NCBI GenBank assembly: GCA_027485675.1
Contig: JAIXQP010000016.1
Location: 24,608-88,607 of the forward strand
Reading direction: 5' to 3'
Length of the DNA stretch: 64,000 nucleotides
Source: Terriglobales bacterium
GTDB lineage: Bacteria; Acidobacteriota; Terriglobia; Bryobacterales; Bryobacteraceae
This document shows, in pieces, positions 56,039 through 64,000 of this stretch. The translations under genes were made by a program, and so were the position numbers. Each line of letters starts with the position of its first letter. Positions within the stretch are counted from its first letter, which is position 1. The notes under the pieces were generated by a model. The model was given only the letters and a program-made list of their open reading frames with translations. It had not been told where the DNA came from and did no database searches.

Positions 56039-56995
56039 TTACTTGCGCCGCAGTTCTGCCGGCACACGCTCCCGGTCATGACTCTCACTCAAGAACTTCC
56101 ATTCTACCGGCACGGTCTCGGGCGGGTAGCAGATCCGGTCCGTACAGCTCTGATAGCGGAACGTGCCCTTCACGATCAGAGTCTCATCCTTCAACTGCGG
56201 TGGCAGGGTGATGTCGCGTGCCGCGCCGAATACGCGGCTGTATTGGAACTTTTTGTCGGCCTTGGGCCAGACCGGGTCGGTGGCCTTGACGCCTTCAATG
56301 GTCCAGGCCACGGGGATGAACTCCTCCGGCGCGCCCGGCGCATAGACGTGCAGCCCCTTGCCGAGCGCCCCTTCGAGCGTCAGCCGGATCCGCTGGCCGC
56401 CGCGCACCACGGAAGTGCTCGCTCCCGTCGTGACCGTGATCCGTTTGCCGGTGAACTCGCCGAGCGGGGCCGCCTTCTGGCCGAAGCGGCCGCTGAGCAC
56501 GGAAGCGATGGTGAACCGCTCGCGATAGTCCTCCTCGAAGTACTTCGCCGTCACGCGGCCTTTGGCGTCGAGCAGGAAGACGCCCGGATGGGGAATGCCC
56601 TTCATGAAGTCGATGTTCACGGCCTTATTGCGGAGCCCGAAGGCGTCGATCACCTTCGACTCCGTGTCGGCGAGAAAGGGGTAATCGAGCTTTTTGCGGG
56701 CGAAGAAGTGCCGCCAGACGGCTTCGCTGTCGTAGCTCACGGCCAGAACGTTCATACCAAGCTTGCGGACGTTGCCCGCCTGTTGTCCCAACTCCACGAG
56801 TTGGGTTTTGCAGTACGGTCACCAGTCCGCGGAACGGACAAAGAGGACGAAAAGTCCCTTCGGGCCGGTTCGCTGCGCGAAGCCGGGAATCATCCCGCTG
56901 ACGTCCTCACCGATGGCGGGCCCTTGCTGCGCCGGCGCGAGAGACGAGAAGAGAATTAGAGCCAGGAGCAGCAAGCGGGTCATACTAGTCATCAT
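56039..56995 (-). CDS. Selenoprotein: exported redoxin (UxxC) fused to DsbD-N-like domain
   Basis: The ORF track lists two fragments (56819-57115 and 56039-56797), but both share one frame, separated only by a TGA at 56819-56821. Read as selenocysteine, the gene encodes 318 residues. Signal peptide MTRLLLLALILFSSLAPAQ leads a redoxin core GLFVLFVRSADW-U-PYCKTQLVEL, with Sec at residue 59 (numbered from 56995). Then come LAVSYDSEAVWRHFFARKKLDYPFLADTE and GVFLLDAKGRVTAKYFEEDYRERF. Cys-type relatives have WCPYC here, so Sec replaces the attacking Cys of CxxC. The C-terminal domain ends in YQSCTDRICYPPETVPVEW, the Cys pair pattern of the DsbD N-domain. It should be a periplasmic thiol-redox enzyme. 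A start at 56992 or 56983 is also possible. Confidence 0.85.
56787..56818 (-). promoter_or_regulatory. Putative bacterial SECIS element
   Basis: On the minus strand, 13 nt after the TGA, the mRNA reads CCCAACUCGUGGAGUUGGG. This forms a perfect 7-bp stem with a CGUGG loop, or 8 bp with a GUG triloop. A G among the first loop bases and a loop about 20 nt after the UGA match what SelB-binding elements of bacteria require. The codons still encode KTQLVELGQ, so coding and structure coexist. Confidence 0.75.
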
Positions 56996-57001
56996 ACGAC
57001 C

Positions 57002-58759
57002 ATGGATTTTGCCGCACACCTGAAGAGCGTCGTCGACATCGTGAAGGTGATCGGCGCCTACGTTCCGCTCAAGAAGCGCGGCGCGAACAGCTATATCGGT
57101 TTGTGTCCGTTTCATAGCGAAAAATCACCGTCCTTTAACGTCCACCCGACGCAGCAGTTCTACAAGTGCTTCGGCTGCGGAGCCGGGGGCGATGTGATCA
57201 AGTTCGTCATGGAGTACGAAAAAGTTACGTTCCAGGAGGCGATCGCCTCGCTGGCCGAACAGTTCGGGGTGCCGCTGCCCGAAAAAAAGCAGAACTTCAA
57301 CGATCCGGAGGCCAGGCTGCGGACGGCGCTGCTGGCGATGCACGAACTGGCGGCCAAGGTGTTCCAGCAAAACCTCGCCGGGCCGGCGGGCGCCGACGCG
57401 CGGGCGTACCTCGAAAAGCGGCGTCTGCCGCTGAGCCGGGCGGCCGAGTTCGGCGTGGGATTCAGCGAACGGGGCGGCCAGGGGCTCGTGCGGATTTTGC
57501 GGGCGCAGGGGTTTGCGCCCGAGGAGATTCAAGAGTCGGGACTGGCGGGCAAACGCGACGACGGGACGCTCTATGACAAGTTCCGGGGCCGGCTGATGTT
57601 CCCGATCCACAATGAAGGCGGCAAGGTGATCGCCTTCGGCGGCCGGGCGCTGTACGAGGGCGACGAGCCGAAGTATTTGAACTCGCCGGGGACGGCGATC
57701 TACACAAAGAGCCTGGTGCTCTACCATCTGCACCGGGCGCGGGAGGCGGCGCGGAAGACGGGGCGGCTGGTGCTCGTCGAAGGCTACATGGACGTGATCG
57801 GCGCGTGGGCGGCCGGGGTGAAAGAAGCCGTCGCGCCCTGCGGCACGGCGTTGACGCCACAGCAGGTGAAGATCATGAGTAAGTACGCTCCGCTGGTGGT
57901 GGTGAACTTTGACCCGGACAATGCGGGGGCGAACGCGGCGGAGAAGTCGATTGCGATTCTGCTCGAAGAACATATGCGGATTCGGATCGCCACACTCGAA
58001 GGCGGCCTGGACCCGGACGAGTATGTGGCCGCGCGCGGGGCCGATGCGTATGTGAGCCGGATTGATAAAGCCCAGAACTACTTCCACTGGCTGGCCGGGC
58101 GGGCGCAGCAGCGCTTCGATACGAAGACGGCCGAAGGGAAGGTGCAGGCGCTTGAGTTTCTCCTGCCGGCGATTCGCCGGGTGCAGGACCCGATGGAACG
58201 CGCCTCGCTGGCGGCGGAGCTGGCGAATCGTCTGGGCGTTGAGCAGGCGATGCTGCTCGATCAGTTCCGGCGGATGGCGGTGCAACGCACCGAGCAACGG
58301 ATGGCGGCGCCGGCGCTGGAGTTGTCCCCGTCAGAGAAGGTGCTGCTGCAGTTGCTGTTGCAGTCGCCGGAGGTGTGCGAGTTTGCCGCGCCGGTGCTGC
58401 TTGACGATGAGCGGTTGGAGCACTTCGCGTTGACGAGTTCGCCGGCCTGGCCGATGTGGCAGAAGGTGCTGCGGGAAGCCGCCGAAGGGCCGTTGCAGTA
58501 TTCACAACTCGAAGAGCAACTCAATCCGGCCGAGAAATCTCTAATGACCGCCTTGGTTTTCGCCGATAGAACAGCAGACGAACATGAAGCGATGCTGCAA
58601 GCCGCAGCCTGTTTGGCGCAATTCGCCGCCAGCGGGAGGCGTGCGCGCATGAATGAGCTGAAGCGTCAGATTCGAACGCTGGAGCAGAGCGGTTCCTTGA
58701 CCGAAGCTCTGGCGATGACAGAGGAGTTGTACGCGCTCGAACGGCAAGAGAGAGCCTGA
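57002..58759 (+). CDS. dnaG: DNA primase DnaG
   Basis: 585 residues. The zinc-binding domain has Cys35, His38, Cys56 and Cys59 in [35 protein letters not shown]. The catalytic core includes [21 protein letters not shown], and the Toprim motifs are [14 protein letters not shown] and [18 protein letters not shown]. It makes RNA primers at the replication fork. The C-terminal part that contacts DnaB is present but divergent. Its start lies only 6 nt from the divergent selenoprotein start, so its promoter must sit inside that gene. rpoD follows after 17 nt, the usual macromolecular-synthesis order. Confidence 0.97.
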   Translation: MDFAAHLKSVVDIVKVIGAYVPLKKRGANSYIGLCPFHSEKSPSFNVHPTQQFYKCFGCGAGGDVIKFVMEYEKVTFQEAIASLAEQFGVPLPEKKQNFNDPEARLRTALLAMHELAAKVFQQNLAGPAGADARAYLEKRRLPLSRAAEFGVGFSERGGQGLVRILRAQGFAPEEIQESGLAGKRDDGTLYDKFRGRLMFPIHNEGGKVIAFGGRALYEGDEPKYLNSPGTAIYTKSLVLYHLHRAREAARKTGRLVLVEGYMDVIGAWAAGVKEAVAPCGTALTPQQVKIMSKYAPLVVVNFDPDNAGANAAEKSIAILLEEHMRIRIATLEGGLDPDEYVAARGADAYVSRIDKAQNYFHWLAGRAQQRFDTKTAEGKVQALEFLLPAIRRVQDPMERASLAAELANRLGVEQAMLLDQFRRMAVQRTEQRMAAPALELSPSEKVLLQLLLQSPEVCEFAAPVLLDDERLEHFALTSSPAWPMWQKVLREAAEGPLQYSQLEEQLNPAEKSLMTALVFADRTADEHEAMLQAAACLAQFAASGRRARMNELKRQIRTLEQSGSLTEALAMTEELYALERQERA

Positions 58760-58776
58760 CGACGTGTTGTAAACTA

Positions 58777-60498
58777 ATGGGTGCACTCGCTGGGGTTCTT
58801 GTGGCAGCAGAAGAAAAGTTTGGCCGCATCAAGCACCTCATGGACGTTGGCAAGGAAAAGGGATACCTGCTCTACGACGACGTCAATGAGGTTCTACCGG
58901 ACGACATGGCCACCGGGGCTAACCTGGAGGACATCCTTGCGGACCTGGAAGGCGCAGGGGTAGAGCTGCTGGATGAGCCCAAGATGGGCTTCGGCAAAAA
59001 GCTGGGCGACGAAGAGGATCTGATCGACGCCGAGCTTGCCGCGGCGGAGATTGTCGATAAGACCAACGACCCGGTGCGCATGTATTTGCGCGAAATGGGT
59101 TCGGTGCCGCTGCTGACGCGGGATGGCGAAATTGAACTGGCGCGGCGCATCGAACGGGGCCAAAGGATCATCGGCAAAACGCTTTCGCGATCGGCCCTGG
59201 TGATCCGCGAGTTGCAATACATCAAGGCCGATATTGAATCGAACACGTTGCCGCTGCGCGACGCCTTGACCTTAAACGACTTCAACGAAGACGAAGAGGA
59301 CCTGCAGAAACAGCAGGAGGAGCTCTTCAGCGCTCTGGCCAAGATTGAAGCCGAAGCGAGCGTGGCGCAGACGCTGCGGCAGAAGTTGAATGCGACGCCG
59401 CGGGCGAGCAAGCCGAAGCAGCATCGTACCTACCGGATGCAGTTTGCCCGGCAGTTGATTACGATCTCGCGGGAGATTCGGCAGATTCCGTTCAGTTCGC
59501 TGGTCATCCGGCGGCTGACGAACCGGGTACGGACTTCGCTCGAACAACTGCGGCCGATTGAGCAGGACATTGTCCGGACGCAGCGGCAGATTGAAGAGCA
59601 CGAAACGAGCTCGGGCGAGTCGGAGTTAGTCAAAGAGCTGCGCAAGGACCTGAAGGCGCTGACGGCCCGGGTGCAGTCGATCGTGGACGAGTGTGGCGCG
59701 AGCCCGACGGACTTGCGGCGGACCTTAAATCTGCTCGACCGGGGCGATGCGGAGGCCGACGTCGCCAAAAAGGCGCTGATTGAGGCCAACCTGCGCTTAG
59801 TCGTCTCAATTGCCAAGCGGTATACCAACCGCGGGTTGCAGTTCCTGGATCTGATTCAGGAAGGCAATATTGGCCTGATGAAGGCCGTCGATAAGTTTGA
59901 CTACCAGCGCGGATATAAGTTCTCGACTTATGCCACCTGGTGGGTACGGCAGGCGATTACGCGGGCGATTGCCGATCAGGCGCGGACGATTCGCATTCCG
60001 GTGCACATGATCGAGACGATCAATAAGCTCGTGCGGACGCAGCGGGTGATGCAGCAGGAGTTGGGCCGGGAGCCGAACACCGAGGAACTGGCCAAGCGCC
60101 TTGAGATGCCGGTGGGTAAGGTCCGGAAGGTCATGCGGATTGCGCAGGAGCCGATCTCGCTCGAGACGCCGGTGGGCGAAGAGGACGAGTCGCACCTGGG
60201 CGATTTCATCATCGACAAGCGCGTGGCTTCCCCGTCGGAGGCTGTGATCAACCTGAACCTGCGGGAGCAGACGGCCGAGGTGTTGAAGAGCCTGAGTCCG
60301 CGCGAAGAGAAGATCATCAAGATGCGCTTCGGGCTGCAGGACGGCAGCGAGCATACGCTCGAAGAAGTGGGGCAGTACTTTGCCGTGACGCGGGAGCGGA
60401 TCCGGCAGATTGAAGCCAAGGCGCTGCGGAAGCTGCGGCACCCGAGCCGGAGCCACCGGCTGAAAACGTTTCTTGAAGCGCGGCCGCCGGGCGAGTAG
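58777..60498 (+). CDS. rpoD: Primary RNA polymerase sigma factor RpoD
   Basis: 573 residues. Region 1.1-like [32 protein letters not shown] and region 1.2 [31 protein letters not shown] are present, followed by a non-conserved insert and regions 2-4. Region 2 is [62 protein letters not shown]. Region 3 is [14 protein letters not shown], and region 4 is [48 protein letters not shown]. It directs housekeeping transcription. The start at 58777 has no Shine-Dalgarno sequence; a GTG at 58801 is an alternative. Confidence 0.97.
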   Translation: MGALAGVLVAAEEKFGRIKHLMDVGKEKGYLLYDDVNEVLPDDMATGANLEDILADLEGAGVELLDEPKMGFGKKLGDEEDLIDAELAAAEIVDKTNDPVRMYLREMGSVPLLTRDGEIELARRIERGQRIIGKTLSRSALVIRELQYIKADIESNTLPLRDALTLNDFNEDEEDLQKQQEELFSALAKIEAEASVAQTLRQKLNATPRASKPKQHRTYRMQFARQLITISREIRQIPFSSLVIRRLTNRVRTSLEQLRPIEQDIVRTQRQIEEHETSSGESELVKELRKDLKALTARVQSIVDECGASPTDLRRTLNLLDRGDAEADVAKKALIEANLRLVVSIAKRYTNRGLQFLDLIQEGNIGLMKAVDKFDYQRGYKFSTYATWWVRQAITRAIADQARTIRIPVHMIETINKLVRTQRVMQQELGREPNTEELAKRLEMPVGKVRKVMRIAQEPISLETPVGEEDESHLGDFIIDKRVASPSEAVINLNLREQTAEVLKSLSPREEKIIKMRFGLQDGSEHTLEEVGQYFAVTRERIRQIEAKALRKLRHPSRSHRLKTFLEARPPGE

Positions 60499-60501
60499 CG
60501 A

Positions 60502-61095
60502 TTAGCCGTAGAGTTCGAGGACGCGGTCGTGAATCGCCTCCGGTGTGAACTCTTCCCAGGCGCCGCCCTGGCGGATCTTTTCGCGCAGGGCGGTGGCGGA
60601 GATCTGGTCGTAGCTCTTAGCCATGCGCATGATGTGGATGTGCTCGGCGAGATGTTCGGGGGGGCGGAACTCGCCGTTGCGGGCGGCGACGAGGAGCTCG
60701 TACTCCTGTAACTGCTCTTCGATGGGTTCGATGCCGTCGTACTCCCAGGAGACGATGCGCTCGGCGGCGTCGCGGCCGCAGACGACGAAGATCTTCTCGA
60801 TCGACGGGAAGCGGCGGCGGCATTCGCGGACGATTTCGATGAACAGTCCGCCTTCGGAGATGACGGCGGCCATGCGGGGATCGTCGATGGCGGCTTCGAT
60901 GAGTTCGAGGCGGTCGCGGAGAGTGATCCGGTCGTAGGACTTGTGGGGGAACGAGCGTGGGAGGATGAACCAGACGTGGTCGGCGAAGTCGAGCGCGGCG
61001 CGGGCGAGTTCGAGGTGGGCGCGGGTGACGGGATGGAAGCTGCCGGGCAGAAGGGCCAGGCGGCGGATGTTTGTTGTAACTGGAATCGTTTGCAT
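60502..61095 (-). CDS. nadD: NadD-like nicotinate-nucleotide adenylyltransferase family protein
   Basis: 197 residues with the cytidylyltransferase-like Rossmann fold. The phosphate loop is [21 protein letters not shown], where HPVTRAH stands in the position of the usual HxGH. The second motif is [13 protein letters not shown], the ISxTxIR pattern. Family relatives join nicotinate mononucleotide and ATP into NAAD. The Arg in place of Gly within HxGH is unusual and leaves some doubt over substrate or activity. It is convergent with rpoD (3-nt gap) and divergent from the zinc-ribbon gene. Confidence 0.7.
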   Translation of the reverse strand: MQTIPVTTNIRRLALLPGSFHPVTRAHLELARAALDFADHVWFILPRSFPHKSYDRITLRDRLELIEAAIDDPRMAAVISEGGLFIEIVRECRRRFPSIEKIFVVCGRDAAERIVSWEYDGIEPIEEQLQEYELLVAARNGEFRPPEHLAEHIHIMRMAKSYDQISATALREKIRQGGAWEEFTPEAIHDRVLELYG

Positions 61096-61118
61096 GTCGT
61101 ACTCTGAGGTAGAGCGAT

Positions 61119-61871
61119 ATGTTTACCTGGATCTGCCCACAATGCGGCGGCGAAGTGCCGCCCTCGATGGATGCCTGCCCGCGGTGTGCTCCGCGACCGG
61201 CCCGATCGGCCCCGGCCGCTGCCCCGGCACCTGTACCGGTGTCCGCGCCAGCAACTCCGGCCCCGGTTGCACCGGCACCTGCCCCGGCGGCTCCGGCACC
61301 GGTTCCCCCGGCAGAGCCGGCTCCGGCACCTTCGCCACTACAATATCAGACGCCGCCTCCGGCCCAACAGGTTCCTTCATACAGCTACCCGTATGCGGAG
61401 CCAGCGCCGAAGGCAGGGATCAACCCAATCCTGGTGGTGATTGGCGTGGCGGCGGGGCTGTTGGGATTGGGCTATGTGGGGTTTCAGTACCTGCCCTCCT
61501 CGAAGCTCGAAGAGCAGGGCGAGGGTGCGCCGGCCGAGAAGGCGAAGATGGTGGACGCCACCGGCGCGGCGGTGCATCCGCTGGCCAAGCACGTCGAAGT
61601 GACCGGCTTCCGGATCCGGGAGGACAAGAATCAGCGGGTGACGGTGCAGATGGTGATCGTCAACCACAGTGGGGCGGACATTGCCGGCCTCGAAATGCAG
61701 GTAGGGCTGTACGCCAAGGGGGATCTGGTGGTGGAGTTCCCGGTAAACGTGAAGAGCCTGGGGCCGTATGAAGTGGCGCAGGGGACGGGCCAGGCGAAGA
61801 CCAAGATGCGGGCGTACGAATTCCCGGACTGGCAGTTCCTGACCCCGAAGGTGAGGATTACCGCGCCGTAA
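61119..61871 (+). CDS. Zinc-ribbon single-pass membrane protein with Ala/Pro linker
   Basis: 250 residues. A double CxxC zinc ribbon opens the protein ([20 protein letters not shown]). About 60 residues of Ala/Pro repeats follow ([22 protein letters not shown]). A membrane helix ([24 protein letters not shown]) leads to a beta domain with [47 protein letters not shown], which looks like the DUF3426/FxLYD type of outer loop. It is probably anchored in the inner membrane with the ribbon in the cytoplasm; the function is unknown. Its end overlaps the convergent SRPBCC gene by 14 nt. Confidence 0.75.
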   Translation: MFTWICPQCGGEVPPSMDACPRCAPRPARSAPAAAPAPVPVSAPATPAPVAPAPAPAAPAPVPPAEPAPAPSPLQYQTPPPAQQVPSYSYPYAEPAPKAGINPILVVIGVAAGLLGLGYVGFQYLPSSKLEEQGEGAPAEKAKMVDATGAAVHPLAKHVEVTGFRIREDKNQRVTVQMVIVNHSGADIAGLEMQVGLYAKGDLVVEFPVNVKSLGPYEVAQGTGQAKTKMRAYEFPDWQFLTPKVRITAP

Positions 61872-62397
61872 CGGCGGCGGCGAGGGCTGCCTGGGCCTCC
61901 GGCTCGGGCAGCACCCGGACGGTGGGGAGGGTGATTTTGGCCTGGCCGCCCCAGAGTTCGTTCAGGGTCTTCTGGCGGTAGGTGAAGATCATCTTGAGCT
62001 GGGCTTCGACCATCACCCAATGGGCCAGGGCGCCGAGGGGTCCGAGGGGGAGGATGTAGTCGACGGTGTCCTTGACGAGGGTGCCGGCGGGGGTTTGTTC
62101 GAAGGTATGGCGGTGGCGCCAGAGGAGGTAGGGGCCGCGCATCTGTTCGTCGACGAAGTCGTGCGGGGGGTTATAGGCGGTGATGAGGGTGCGCCACTTC
62201 ATTGGGACGATGAACCACTTGAAGCGGTAGTCGATTTCGGCGCCTTTGCGCATGACCACTTGCTGTTTGGAGGTGACCTCGAAGCTCAGCCACGGCGGGG
62301 TGATTTTCTTGAGGTTATAGGGGTTTTCGAAGATCTCGTAGACGGCCTCGTTAGGCTTGGGAACGAGCATTTCACAGGTCAGTTGGTAGGTGCGCAT
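61858..62397 (-). CDS. SRPBCC-family (START-like) ligand-binding protein
   Basis: The ORF track gives 488 residues, but only the part from the ATG at 62397 is protein-like, giving 179 residues. MRTYQLTCEMLVPKPNEAVYEIFENPYNLKKITPPWLSFEV and WFIVPMKWRTLITAYNPPHDFVDEQMRGPYLLWRHRHTFEQTPAGTLVKDTVDYILPLGPLG match the cyclase/dehydrase SRPBCC pattern. That pattern is also seen in DUF1731-fused epimerase partners. It probably binds a hydrophobic ligand; the ligand is unknown. It overlaps the end of the TMTC-like gene by 19 nt and is co-transcribed with it. Confidence 0.85.
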   Translation of the reverse strand: MRTYQLTCEMLVPKPNEAVYEIFENPYNLKKITPPWLSFEVTSKQQVVMRKGAEIDYRFKWFIVPMKWRTLITAYNPPHDFVDEQMRGPYLLWRHRHTFEQTPAGTLVKDTVDYILPLGPLGALAHWVMVEAQLKMIFTYRQKTLNELWGGQAKITLPTVRVLPEPEAQAALAAAVTAR

Positions 62398-63776
62398 GGC
62401 GGTAGGGGTTCGCCGAGACGCTGCAGATTTTGGCGGGCTTGGGCCTGGCACGGGTCCCGTTCGAGCGCCCGGCGGTAGTCGGCCTTGGCGGCATCGAGTT
62501 GTCCGAGCGCTTCGAGCGCCGCGCCGCGGTTGAGGATGGCTTTGGGATCCCCGGGCCGCTGGGCGAGGGCTTTTCCGAACTCGGCGAGGGCGCGCGGGGC
62601 GTCGCCTTGCTGCAGGTAGGCTCTCCCTCTTAGAGATGCGATCTGGGGGTCGCCCGGCGCTATTTGTTCGGCTTCGGCGAGGAGGGCGAGGGCTTCGGCT
62701 GGCGGGGCGAGACGGGCGAGTTGGAGGCGGGGGCGGAGCTTGGCAGGTGCGGCGGCAGCGGCTTCGCGCCAGAGGCCGGCTTCGTCGCGCCAGGCGAGGG
62801 CGCGGGCGGAGGAGAGGACAGTGAAGATGGCGAGGACGGGGAGGAGGGCGCGGCGCGGGAGGAGGTAGGCGGCGGCGAGGCAGAAGGCGGTCATGGGGAG
62901 GTAGAGGCGGCGCCAGGCGACGAGGTCGGCGGCGGGGAGGATGGAGGAACTGGGTAGCAGGAGGATGAGGCCGAAGGCGAACCAGCGGCCGGCGGGGTGG
63001 CCGCGCCAGAGGGCGACGCCGGTGAGGACGAGGAGGGCGACCCAGCCGAGGACGCTGGCTTCGAGGTTGGGGGTGGGGGCGGGTGGGTCGAGGGTGAGGC
63101 CGTGGGGGAGGATGAGGCGGAGGAGATAGCCCCAGAGGACGAGGCCTTGAGCGAGGAAGTATTGGCCGGGGGTGATGCCGGCGTCGAAGCCGGAGCCGGC
63201 GCCGGCGACGACTTTGGTGGCGTAGAGGACGCGGAGCCCGGCGGCGGCACTGAGGGCGAGCATGGCGGCGAGGGGGGGCCAGGCGGGGCGGAGGAGGATG
63301 AGGGCGAAGGGGAAGGCGACGCACTCTTCCTTGGCGAGGAGCGCGGGGAGGAACCAGGCGACGGCGGTCCAGTGTTTTTGGCGGGTCCAGGCGTCGAGGG
63401 CGGCGAGGCAGAAGAGGGTGGCGAGGAGGGAGCTGCGGGCGAAGAGGTACTGGACGGGTTCGGAGAGGAGGGGGTGGACGGCGAAGAGGAGAGCGGGGAC
63501 GGGGGCGATGTCGGGGGGGAGGAGGCGGCGGGCGATGCGGTCGAGGAGGGCGATTGAGAGGAGGTGGGCGGCGAGGTTGAGGAGGTGCCAGCCGCCGAGG
63601 GATTGGTTGAGCCAGAAGGTGAGGTAGGTGAGGGGTCGGGTTTGTTCGAGGCGGAGGAGTTGGGGGAGTTCGACGGGTTGGGCGAGGAGGGAGTAGTCGT
63701 CGAAGACGAAGATGCCGGGTAGGGAGAGGGCGTGGGCGAGGAGGGCGAGGGCGTAGGGGGACCAGCGGGGTAGCAA
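62379..63776 (-). CDS. TMTC-like polytopic membrane protein with C-terminal TPRs
   Basis: 465 residues. The N-terminal 310 residues are about nine hydrophobic helices with the acidic loop FVFDDYSLLAQPVELPQLLRLEQTRPLTYLTFWLNQSLGG. They continue with LLFAVHPLLSEPVQYLFARSSLLATLF, the layout of TMTC-type O-mannosyltransferases and related GT-C proteins. The C-terminal third contains TPR units (ALALLAEAEQIAPGDPQIASLRGRAYLQQGDAPRALAEFGKALAQRPGDPKAILNRGAALEALGQLDAAKADYRRALERDP). It may glycosylate exported proteins. The coding strand is very C-rich. It overlaps the next gene by 19 nt. Confidence 0.8.
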   Translation of the reverse strand: MLPRWSPYALALLAHALSLPGIFVFDDYSLLAQPVELPQLLRLEQTRPLTYLTFWLNQSLGGWHLLNLAAHLLSIALLDRIARRLLPPDIAPVPALLFAVHPLLSEPVQYLFARSSLLATLFCLAALDAWTRQKHWTAVAWFLPALLAKEECVAFPFALILLRPAWPPLAAMLALSAAAGLRVLYATKVVAGAGSGFDAGITPGQYFLAQGLVLWGYLLRLILPHGLTLDPPAPTPNLEASVLGWVALLVLTGVALWRGHPAGRWFAFGLILLLPSSSILPAADLVAWRRLYLPMTAFCLAAAYLLPRRALLPVLAIFTVLSSARALAWRDEAGLWREAAAAAPAKLRPRLQLARLAPPAEALALLAEAEQIAPGDPQIASLRGRAYLQQGDAPRALAEFGKALAQRPGDPKAILNRGAALEALGQLDAAKADYRRALERDPCQAQARQNLQRLGEPLPPCAPTN

Positions 63777-64000
63777 CGCCTGCTAGGATAGCGTGCCGGG
63801 GGGTGGCTGGTGGGGGGAGGGTGGTTTGCGGCCAACTGGGGGCTGGTTGGCGGGTGGGCGCCGTGGCGGGTTGTTGCCGATTTGGTGGTTTGCGGTTTGT
63901 AGCTTTGGGGGAGCTCCTTGCGCCGTGGGTGTTTTGCGGTTCGAAGCCAATTTTGGGCCGGTCGCCGGATTTTCGTTTTTACGATTCGAAGCCATCGCGG
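63777..64000. other. Low-complexity G/T-rich end of window with short direct repeats
   Basis: No convincing gene is seen. TTCGAAGCCA occurs at 63940 and 63985, and GGTTTGCGG-like units occur three times. The 70-codon minus-strand ORF here is Pro/Asn-rich and looks accidental. Confidence 0.4.

Noticed and set aside
56819-56821. TGA read as a pseudogene stop or sequencing error
   Set aside because: The exact active-site position, intact downstream frame and adjoining hairpin favour selenocysteine, although this cannot be excluded without the rest of the genome.
55682-56959. 425-codon plus-strand ORF over the selenoprotein and radical SAM genes
   Set aside because: No recognisable domain; it exists because the coding strand has few complementary stops. 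The minus strand has real redoxin and radical SAM motifs.
62398-63324. N-terminal extension of the SRPBCC ORF
   Set aside because: Arg/Pro-only low-complexity translation overlapping the TMTC-like gene in another frame.
63783-63995. 70-codon minus-strand ORF
   Set aside because: Pro/Asn/Lys-rich, made of short direct repeats, no ribosome-binding site; likely non-coding.

Overview
This 64 kb window is GC-rich and gene-dense, and looks like chromosomal DNA from an Acidobacteriota bacterium of the Bryobacterales/Solibacter type. That placement is inferred from protein families. They include a large exported protein ending in the 'Solibacter' C-terminal domain (TIGR03437-type), a GWxTD protein, a DUF1592/DUF1552 pair, a PSCyt1-DUF1549-DUF1553 protein, a sulfatase, leucine-rich-repeat proteins, a CarboxypepD_reg outer-membrane protein and a PEP-CTERM protein. 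I see no rRNA, tRNA, CRISPR array, insertion sequence or prophage.

Layout. 0-12 kb: a sigma-factor fragment at the edge, imuA-imuB, an S41 protease, ybaK, a TPR protein, a DUF4287 protein, a dimethylformamidase-like protein, a creatininase, an amidohydrolase, and an EF-hand / ApbE-DUF2271 / PepSY extracytoplasmic flavin module. 12-20 kb: the DUF1553 cytochrome protein, an unlisted 27-codon membrane microprotein, an RND pump with its adaptor, and a PEP-CTERM protein. 20-29 kb: a tandem GNAT protein and a six-gene minus-strand cluster (CPCC protein, DUF1592, DUF1552, two LRR proteins, sulfatase). 29-38.6 kb: a CpaE/TadZ-like ATPase, an outer-membrane protein, GWxTD, flavin reductase, HU, site-2 protease, glycosyltransferase, sugar isomerase-like protein and two near-identical Flp pilins. 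38.6-54.6 kb: a hemQ / racemase-like / glycosyltransferase operon, the TIGR03437 protein, an aquaglyceroporin, the yceD-rpmF-plsX operon, a lytic transglycosylase, an FG-GAP protein, a patatin and a DUF5060-like protein. 54.6-64 kb: tsaB, a radical SAM gene, a selenoprotein candidate, dnaG, rpoD, a nadD-like gene, a zinc-ribbon membrane protein, an SRPBCC protein and a TMTC-like TPR membrane protein.

The strongest finding is at 56.0-57.0 kb on the minus strand. The ORF track splits this gene in two at an in-frame TGA. Read through, it is a single 318-residue exported redoxin whose active site is SADW-U-PYC, so the TGA sits exactly where family members carry the first Cys of CxxC. A perfect hairpin with a G-containing apical loop begins 13 nt after the TGA, in the place and form of a bacterial SECIS element. 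The protein ends in a DsbD-N-like domain and its stop codon directly abuts a radical SAM gene.

At larger scale, hand counts suggest the plus strand is G-rich at about 0-20 kb, C-rich at about 30-52 kb and G-rich again beyond, whatever the gene direction. This pattern could mean an inverted or imported segment. The twin pilins encode identical mature N-terminal regions despite 14 synonymous differences, and both have GTAC-rich upstream regions and matching terminators.
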